From the NCBI GenBank assembly GCA_018883265.1, contig VEQK01000001.1, positions 1 to 64,000 of the forward strand: DNA of 64,000 nucleotides. The letters run 5' to 3'. This DNA comes from Rhodocyclaceae bacterium (GTDB taxonomy: Bacteria; Pseudomonadota; Gammaproteobacteria; Burkholderiales; Rhodocyclaceae). The notes beneath the pieces are model-generated. The model was not told the DNA's origin, made no database searches, and saw only the letters and a list, made by a program, of their open reading frames with translations. The position numbers and the translations under genes were made by a program. Of this stretch, positions 58,662 through 64,000 are shown one piece after another (the stretch's first letter is position 1; every line of letters starts with the position of its first letter).

Positions 58662-59870
58662 ATGAATCCTATTTATCACGCTGTCATCGATGCCGGTAGC
58701 AGTGGAACCCGTCTGTTTCTCTATGCCGCCGAGCCTGCCGCATATCCAACAATCTCTCTTATAGCGGAGATTGAGCATAGCGCAACGCCTAGTGGAAAAA
58801 AGGAAGATGGGATCAACAATTTCGTTGATCCCGGATCCCCGTCAAAACAGAACGATGTATTGCGAGAAACAATCTATCCTCTTCTTGATAGCATACGGCC
58901 TATCATTCGCGAATGCGGGGTCTCTACCGCTGACGTAAGGGTAGACTTGCTGGGAACTGCAGGGATGCGGTACGCCGAACGAATGTATGGTCGTGCAGCG
59001 ATCGAGGCCTTCTACACGATCCTTAGACAGGGAATCGTCGCCGCAGGTTTCATGCCTGGACAGATCCGGACATGTGATGGGTTTACCGAAGAAGGCGTGT
59101 GGACCTGGATTAATCTGAATGATCTTGAAAGAGATATTTTTAGAACAGATAACGATCCTGTGGGAGTGTTAGAGGTCGGTGGCTCTTCAGCACAGATTAC
59201 CTACTCAAATGCTGATACCCCGCCTGGAGGGTTCGTTACATCTTACGTAAGCGTTAACAATCGTACTTTCCCCGTTTTTTGCAATACATATCTGGGGCTA
59301 GGCCAGGATGATGCTAGAAAGGCGATGCGAGTTAATCTCGGCAGCAAAGCAAACTATTGCTTTCCTATAGGATTCAGAGCCAATTTGGATATAGGCGATT
59401 CTCTGGATGGGGTTGGTCATTACAAACTAACCGAAGAGGGCGACTATAAATTTATTGAATGCAACGCAGTTTATGAGCAGGTTATTTCAGAACTGTGCGC
59501 GTCAATGCGTTTGCCAGACTTGACTGAAACAGAAGTTGAATTCGTTGCGACAGATGCCGTGTACCACTCGACTAAGTTTTGGGAGGCTCATAAAAACCCG
59601 TATCAACTGACAAAATATATCTCTGAAATTTGCCACAGTGTGGAGTCATTCCCTGGGATAGAAACCAATGAGTTTGTTCAGGCCCAAGTAGCAAATGCCA
59701 CATATATTCGTGCGCTATTGTATGGAAACAACGGATTGTTTAAATCAAATCCTGCTGTATTGTCCCATGCTCTGGCGAGCAGGGCCGATGGTAGAACAAG
59801 GCTTACCTGGACAAGAGGTTATCTCATCCAGGCATACGCAGTTAACGATGCAACGATCAATCCTGATTGA
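58662..59870 (+). CDS. GDA1/CD39-family apyrase with canonical domain order
   Basis: A 402-residue protein with no signal peptide, so apparently cytoplasmic. Motifs run in the usual order: ACR1 DAGSSGTR (10-17), ACR2-like TAGMR (99-103), ACR3 EEGVWTWINLN (143), ACR4 EVGGSS (171), then GLGQDDARK (212), the second lobe (NYCFPIG at 231) and finally TWTRGYLIQAY (~382). These are the apyrase-conserved regions that bind the phosphates and metal; the Glu in ACR3 is the likely catalytic base. GDA1/CD39 proteins are mainly eukaryotic and usually act outside the cytosol, so a bacterial cytosolic form is unusual. It converges with the beta-helix gene, overlapping by 14 bases. Confidence 0.88.
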   Translation: MNPIYHAVIDAGSSGTRLFLYAAEPAAYPTISLIAEIEHSATPSGKKEDGINNFVDPGSPSKQNDVLRETIYPLLDSIRPIIRECGVSTADVRVDLLGTAGMRYAERMYGRAAIEAFYTILRQGIVAAGFMPGQIRTCDGFTEEGVWTWINLNDLERDIFRTDNDPVGVLEVGGSSAQITYSNADTPPGGFVTSYVSVNNRTFPVFCNTYLGLGQDDARKAMRVNLGSKANYCFPIGFRANLDIGDSLDGVGHYKLTEEGDYKFIECNAVYEQVISELCASMRLPDLTETEVEFVATDAVYHSTKFWEAHKNPYQLTKYISEICHSVESFPGIETNEFVQAQVANATYIRALLYGNNGLFKSNPAVLSHALASRADGRTRLTWTRGYLIQAYAVNDATINPD

Positions 59871-60747
59871 TTGTGTAGATCAGGGTTGCGGCTTTTCGGG
59901 ACACCCCTTTGAATTTATAGCGAGCTTCCGGATTGCTGTTAGGCTGCTTCAAGTCTTTGCTGCTAAGAACTAGCTGGTCGCCAAACACCCCTTTGATATC
60001 GACATGACAGTGTTGCCCGATCTCAAAATAGCTTGCTCCATCATCGGCCTCGAAATCAAATATGTCTCGATCTTGAACTTTGGTTTTTGTGACGTCGATA
60101 ATTAGGCTTCGTCTGATATGGAGGCGACTGCTGCTCAAATTTACCCCGTCCTCAATAGGCGTAATGACCTTAAGACGGTCTAATTCAAGATCAGAGTTGG
60201 TGACATCAAACCCATCGTCTGCGGAGTGATAACTCCTGACCTCGGATACTTGCCATTCATCGAGACCAACGCCCAACACGGAAATGCCATCGATATCATC
60301 CTGTACAGCCAGAGTTCTGGATGTTTCTTTGTGCGGATCTAATCGTCCGAGGTAGTGGACGGAAATCAAATCGGCGCGGAATGAGGACTTTCTATTTTTA
60401 TCGTCAACCTTGACAACCATGGTGTCTTTGCTGGCCTTTTTGTAATTGCCTAAAAACCAGAGCCCACCATTATCAGATACTTTCACACGCTTAAAGTTCT
60501 CGTCACAGGCTTTAACAAAGAGTTTCTTGGCCCGTAGCGATGACCCCTGTTCAAATATTAAGGCAGCACGCTTTAGTTTGCTTTCAGGAAGTTTGCCATT
60601 TTTTATGAGAATCGTCGTGCCATCTTCTACGGTTAGCGTGATGTTTTTTAAAACTCGAACTTCTGTAGCTACTACATAGATTTTTTTTGCCGAGAGTCTG
60701 CGATTAGAAGAAATATTTCCCTCTAGGATTTCGAAGCTACTAGCCAT
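59857..60747 (-). CDS. Right-handed beta-helix-like protein of unknown function
   Basis: The track begins at 60780, but the ATG at 60747 stands behind a strong ribosome binding site (GGGAGGGAAAA) and gives 296 residues. The sequence has a repetitive beta-strand pattern with regularly spaced Leu/Val/Ile and turns (KNITLTVEDGTTILIKNG, ALIFEQGSSLRAKKL, GFDVTNSDLELDRLKVI, GVNLSSSRLHIRRSLI). This fits a right-handed parallel beta-helix, as in pectate-lyase-like proteins. No catalytic residues or signal peptide are seen. It may bind a carbohydrate or act as a scaffold. It converges with the apyrase. Confidence 0.6.
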   Translation of the reverse strand: MASSFEILEGNISSNRRLSAKKIYVVATEVRVLKNITLTVEDGTTILIKNGKLPESKLKRAALIFEQGSSLRAKKLFVKACDENFKRVKVSDNGGLWFLGNYKKASKDTMVVKVDDKNRKSSFRADLISVHYLGRLDPHKETSRTLAVQDDIDGISVLGVGLDEWQVSEVRSYHSADDGFDVTNSDLELDRLKVITPIEDGVNLSSSRLHIRRSLIIDVTKTKVQDRDIFDFEADDGASYFEIGQHCHVDIKGVFGDQLVLSSKDLKQPNSNPEARYKFKGVSRKAATLIYTINQD

Positions 60748-60807
60748 TTTTCCCTCCCAAATAATTTTTTTAAGTAACAACTACAGGTTATCCGTGCATT
60801 ACTCGTA

Positions 60808-61347
60808 TCAATGCTTAGGCTTGAACTGCTTGTAATCTCGCATGAATACCTTTTCCAATGCTGGTGAGGCTGATGCTGTTGCTTCGGCGATCTTCATTGC
60901 AAAATCAAAGTAGTCTATTTGTCTCTGGATGTCCCAGGTCTTGGGTGGCATTGTTGCCAAGTCACGGATATTAGCAGTCTTATCGGCAAGCTTTACTCTC
61001 TTTGCCTTTTCAGAGAGGTTGTGGGCACGTTCTAGCTCACGCTTCTTTTTGTGTTCTGGCAACACAGACTCTAGATCGGTTAATTCGACAACGAGATTGG
61101 ATACTTCGTGTCCGAATACCATTGCCAACTCCTCACGTGTGGTATCAGTATCCTCTAAGGTGTCATGCAGCAGGGCTGCGGCTAGTGTTGCTGCATCTGT
61201 AACGCCACCTTCATCAAGTAAAATATAAGCTACTTCAAGGGGGTGGTTAATATATGGCGTTTCTTCTGCATCTCTCCGACGTTGCTTTTTATGTTTCTCG
61301 CCCGAGAAAAATGCTGCCCTAAGTACAAGTGAAAGGTCTTCGCTCAT
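60808..61347 (-). CDS. Single-domain SpoT/MESH1-type HD hydrolase
   Basis: The listed ORF starts at 61425, but ATG 61347 (MSEDLSLVLRAAFFSGEKHKKQRR) has a GAGG ribosome binding site and yields 179 residues, the size of MESH1-like enzymes. The HD signature is complete: His35 in INHPLEVAYIL, His-Asp 61-62 in AALLHDTLEDTDTT and the Asp in KLADKTANIRDL. In SpoT this domain hydrolyses (p)ppGpp; in animal MESH1 it also hydrolyses NADPH. There is no synthetase or regulatory domain. It sits two genes from a nucleotide-hydrolysing apyrase. The reaction is inferred. Confidence 0.85.
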   Translation of the reverse strand: MSEDLSLVLRAAFFSGEKHKKQRRRDAEETPYINHPLEVAYILLDEGGVTDAATLAAALLHDTLEDTDTTREELAMVFGHEVSNLVVELTDLESVLPEHKKKRELERAHNLSEKAKRVKLADKTANIRDLATMPPKTWDIQRQIDYFDFAMKIAEATASASPALEKVFMRDYKQFKPKH

Positions 61348-61478
61348 AACAACCTCATGCAATTTGACTGTTGTGCCCACAGGCTCATCATAGCAGAAAG
61401 GTCCGCAAGAATTTATGTTAAGCAAATCATCTTCTTTGCCAACAACCAGTTAAAATACGAAAAAAGTAGAGGTGCACC

Positions 61479-61847
61479 GTGATTGAAAAATACTCTGATC
61501 ATGCATCAAATGAGCGGACAATGCTTGCATGGGTGCGCACGGGGATTGCCTTGATTGCCTTTGGTTTTGTACTGGAGAAGTTTCATCTTTTTCTCAAAGC
61601 CTTTCAGTATCCATCTACAACCAGCTCGGTTTTGACAGTTAAGAATGATCCAAAATTGGGAAGCATTTTTTTAATTGTTCTTGGTTTGGCCACAATCGGT
61701 TTCTCAGTTTTTCGGTATTTCGGAACAGCAAAAAATATTGATGATCCACAGAAGCATCAATATAACCCAATGCCAACTATAGTTGCTTCAAGCATGTTTT
61801 TTGCACTGGGTGTGCTAATCTTATTCTACGTTATAAATACAGTGTAG
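61479..61847 (+). CDS. DUF202 family membrane protein
   Basis: A 122-residue protein starting at a GTG behind AGAGGTG. The N-terminal block SNERTMLAWVRTGIALIAFGFVLEKF is the DUF202 signature. Two further membrane helices follow (SIFLIVLGLATIGFSVFRYF and MFFALGVLILFYVI). The family is a three-helix inner-membrane protein of unknown role (YidH-like). It is divergent from the HD hydrolase and lies 54 bases before the outer-membrane barrel gene, possibly in the same unit. Confidence 0.88.
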   Translation: MIEKYSDHASNERTMLAWVRTGIALIAFGFVLEKFHLFLKAFQYPSTTSSVLTVKNDPKLGSIFLIVLGLATIGFSVFRYFGTAKNIDDPQKHQYNPMPTIVASSMFFALGVLILFYVINTV

Positions 61848-61901
61848 ATTATTATTTATATATGGGATGTCCCGGGTTTTATAACAGACACAATTTAAAT
61901 C

Positions 61902-63101
61902 ATGGCGCATAAACACTCTTACCCGTTGCTCTGGCTTTATGTCGCCATAACTTTGTTTAGCACCCATTCGAAAGCAGTAGAAATTGTTACTTATGGCGAA
62001 ACTAATACGCCCATGTCTGAGACGCTTGCTTTTAGCAAGGATAGTGTAGGCATTGATTTGAACGAATTGGGCTTTTACAAGTTTTCTGTTGCCGCTACTG
62101 GACTAGTTGGACACCAAACAAACCCAACGCCTGGCAACAACCAGACAATTTCTGACTTGTCAAATGCTCAAGTTCTCATCGAAAAACTGGAGGGGCCGAT
62201 ACAGCTTTTTGCTATTGCAGGTTCGTATTCAATTGCAGAACTCAGTGCGCCATATGTTCGTTCAAGCAAACTGCCCAACGATACTTGGGGGTATCTGCCT
62301 GCTGGCTGGTTAAAGATACCAGGGGGAGAAAATTTTTCTGTCTTAGCTGGAAAGCTATTTGCTATCGGTGGCCTGGAAGGAACCTTTAGTTATGAAAACA
62401 CTAATATTCAGCGTGGCTTAATCTGGAAGCAGACAAGCTCCGTGACAAGGGGGGTTCAGTTTGACTATCATGACGATAATATTTACGCGGGGATTGCTAT
62501 TACGGATGGGTCTTACTCGAACAAATACAATTGGCTTGGCGCACAAATTAATTATGAGATAGACAAGACTAACGCGGTTACAGTGAGTTGGAATGGATCC
62601 TTATCAGCGAATGCCTTGCAAACAGATTCAACCCCGTTACTGCAAAATAATTCCCAGATCTCAACCCTGATCTATTCTTACAAATCTCCTTATTTAACGC
62701 TATCGCCATATGTGCAGTATTCGTACGTTCCAGAAAGGCCATCAATTGGTATCCTAGGAAGCGCTAGCACCCAAGGCATTGCTTTGCTAGCTACTTATCG
62801 GTTATTCCCATTGGACGAAAATGGTAACCCGCCTCACGTTAATGTCAGCATTCCATTCCGCTATGAATTCATAAGAAGCCATGGGAATACTTACACAAGT
62901 GACAACGACCTCTTGTTTGGGCCAAACAGCTCAGCATGGAGCGCCACGTTAACCCCAACATACCAAGTGGGGATGTACTTTGCGCGCCTTGAGGCCTCTT
63001 ATGTTCGCGCAATAAATGCGACACCTGGTGCAGCATACGGCTATAGCGGGACTGCCAATAACCAAGCCAGGTTTCTACTCGAGGCCGGCATTCTTTTCTA
63101 G
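61902..63101 (+). CDS. Outer-membrane beta-barrel protein
   Basis: A 399-residue protein with a signal peptide (LLWLYVAITLFSTHSKA) and an alternating polar/aromatic strand pattern all along. The last strand is ARFLLEAGILF with a terminal Phe, the outer-membrane assembly signal. Typical barrel strands include LTLSPYVQYSYVPERPS and FARLEASYVRAINATPGAAYGYSG. It resembles the putative OmpL-like or BBP2-type porins, and may take up small solutes. No clear ribosome binding site is seen. The gene ends close to the converging DUF4239 gene. Confidence 0.8.
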   Translation: MAHKHSYPLLWLYVAITLFSTHSKAVEIVTYGETNTPMSETLAFSKDSVGIDLNELGFYKFSVAATGLVGHQTNPTPGNNQTISDLSNAQVLIEKLEGPIQLFAIAGSYSIAELSAPYVRSSKLPNDTWGYLPAGWLKIPGGENFSVLAGKLFAIGGLEGTFSYENTNIQRGLIWKQTSSVTRGVQFDYHDDNIYAGIAITDGSYSNKYNWLGAQINYEIDKTNAVTVSWNGSLSANALQTDSTPLLQNNSQISTLIYSYKSPYLTLSPYVQYSYVPERPSIGILGSASTQGIALLATYRLFPLDENGNPPHVNVSIPFRYEFIRSHGNTYTSDNDLLFGPNSSAWSATLTPTYQVGMYFARLEASYVRAINATPGAAYGYSGTANNQARFLLEAGILF

Positions 63102-63119
63102 AATTGTAAAACCTTTGCG

Positions 63120-63923
63120 TCAATACTTCACAAGTGTTCTTTCCTGCATGCTCTCGTAGGCTTTTATAAGTGGCTCCGCCGAGGTCGTAGTGTCTCCTAA
63201 GTATGGCAAGTCGACAATCAATATCGCGCTGAACATTAAATTTAGCATGATAACTTGTGCAGACAGCGCTATTGCTCTTGTAGCAGAGGCTTCCATAAGT
63301 CGTAGCGCACATATGATAATAAATCCGAGGATACTAAGGACGCTTACGACATAAAATGTGTGTGGGAGATTGCTCTCGATACTAAAGTTTCTCTTGTTCC
63401 TTAATTCTGCAACTCTGGCACTTTGATCTAGAATTTTTGAATAGACAACTTCATCTTTGGCGCCGAGTGGAACAATCAGATCAATGCTCATATATAGTTC
63501 ATTAAGCGCCGATGATGTCACTGAACTTCCGTGCCCATGGGGTAAAACTGGCCACTCGTCGTTTAGTATAGATTTGGTGTATCCGAGCAATTGTTCCCTT
63601 GATTTCAAAGCCTGGCTCGATCCGTCAAGCACGAGCAGTCTTTCTAGGCTTTTGATCGCGGTAGCTTCTTCTGATACCCCGTTTTCAAGATCGGTAACAG
63701 TGGTCATGGCGAGAACTAGAACAAACCCAAGGACAACATAGGCGCCTGCCATTGTGTTTGATGTGGCCGAATCAAGCAGTACTTCATCGTAGCCAATTAA
63801 TTTTCTTGCCCAAGCGGTCTTCCTCAACCCCCAAGAGAGTGCGAACATGATGCCTACAGAAAAGGCCGGTATTAAAAGGAGAAGCTGACCATCACTCAGA
63901 TGTCTGTAGAATTCATAACTCAT
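63120..63923 (-). CDS. DUF4239-type membrane protein
   Basis: The track begins at a TTG at 63938; the ATG at 63923 has a GGAG ribosome binding site and gives 267 residues (MSYEFYRHLSDGQLLLLIPAFSVGIMFALSW). Four membrane helices are arranged two at the start and two at the end, with a cytoplasmic-looking middle (EEATAIKSLERLLVLDGSSQALKSREQLLGYTKSI). This is the DUF4239 pattern, a bestrophin-like family of unknown function. It is divergent from a partial gene at the window end. Confidence 0.8.
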   Translation of the reverse strand: MSYEFYRHLSDGQLLLLIPAFSVGIMFALSWGLRKTAWARKLIGYDEVLLDSATSNTMAGAYVVLGFVLVLAMTTVTDLENGVSEEATAIKSLERLLVLDGSSQALKSREQLLGYTKSILNDEWPVLPHGHGSSVTSSALNELYMSIDLIVPLGAKDEVVYSKILDQSARVAELRNKRNFSIESNLPHTFYVVSVLSILGFIIICALRLMEASATRAIALSAQVIMLNLMFSAILIVDLPYLGDTTTSAEPLIKAYESMQERTLVKY

Positions 63924-63957
63924 ATAATCCGGCTCCAAAAATTAGAGGTCGCTAACA

Positions 63958-64000
63958 ATGGTTGAATTAATAGCTCAATTCGGTATTGCAATTGGAGTCT
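63958..64000 (+). CDS. Start of a gene cut by the window end
   Basis: An ATG at 63958 preceded by AGAGG opens a frame (MVELIAQFGIAIGV...) that runs off the window. The sequence is hydrophobic, so probably a membrane protein or signal-bearing protein. It is divergent from the DUF4239 gene. Only 14 codons are visible. Confidence 0.35.
   Translation, partial: MVELIAQFGIAIGV

Noticed and set aside
1-64000. Insertion sequences, CRISPR arrays, rRNA or tRNA genes
   Set aside because: None recognised on reading either strand; no transposase frames, no spaced short repeats and no tRNA-like cloverleaf were seen. A covariance-model scan would be needed for certainty.

Overview
The window looks like chromosome from a betaproteobacterium (Burkholderiales-like) with moderate GC. 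The main clues are a polyhydroxybutyrate phasin, an AddAB-type helicase-nuclease pair, a complete-looking type II secretion (T2SS) pseudopilus set and several membrane-tethered TAXI-type binding proteins. This placement is inference from gene content; no rRNA or tRNA gene, insertion sequence or CRISPR array was seen.

Region 1 (1-20 kb) is mostly ordinary chromosome. It holds a transglutaminase / circularly permuted ATP-grasp / Alpha-E cassette, a fumarylacetoacetate hydrolase-fold enzyme, a SCO copper protein, a CBS protein, the first TAXI-like protein, an RlpA-like protein and small exported proteins. An acyl-CoA/ACP synthetase-like enzyme, addAB-like genes, a nitroreductase and a MarR-like regulator follow. 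Region 2 (20-30 kb) has the phasin with a palindromic operator over its promoter, a second TAXI-like protein, a pair of tiny paralogous genes, an MltF-like transglycosylase, a P1/NylC-type peptidase and a potassium transport operon. Region 3 (30-42 kb) is a T2SS split into two converging operons: gspCDEF plus an M23 peptidase on +, and gspGHIJKLMN on -.

Region 4 (42-64 kb) is the accessory part. Four exported lipoprotein hydrolases lie just beyond the T2SS genes: a C45-like acyltransferase/amidase, a type B carboxylesterase, an AcpA-like phosphoesterase and a GDA1/CD39 apyrase. Among them are a class I PPK2 and a mirrored two-module molybdenum hydroxylase operon (2Fe2S, MoCo, MoCo, 2Fe2S). 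Then come a third TAXI-like protein, a second GDA1/CD39 apyrase, a beta-helix-like protein, a single-domain SpoT/MESH1-type HD hydrolase, a DUF202 protein, a beta-barrel and a DUF4239 protein.

The most striking object is the first apyrase (54959-56479). Compared with its neighbour at 58662-59870, its two halves are in swapped order, so it reads as a natural circular permutation, and it carries its own lipoprotein signal. The second notable signal is an almost identical 16-base direct repeat (TGTCAGTATTTGTCAG) upstream of the carboxylesterase, the molybdenum hydroxylase operon and the permuted apyrase. In each case a possible -10 element lies about 38 bases from the start of the repeat. The half-sites resemble PhoB half-sites, but the period is 10 rather than 11. 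Together with the phosphatase, apyrases, PPK2 and lipoprotein hydrolases, this suggests an unrecognised regulon for extracellular nutrient (possibly phosphate) scavenging.
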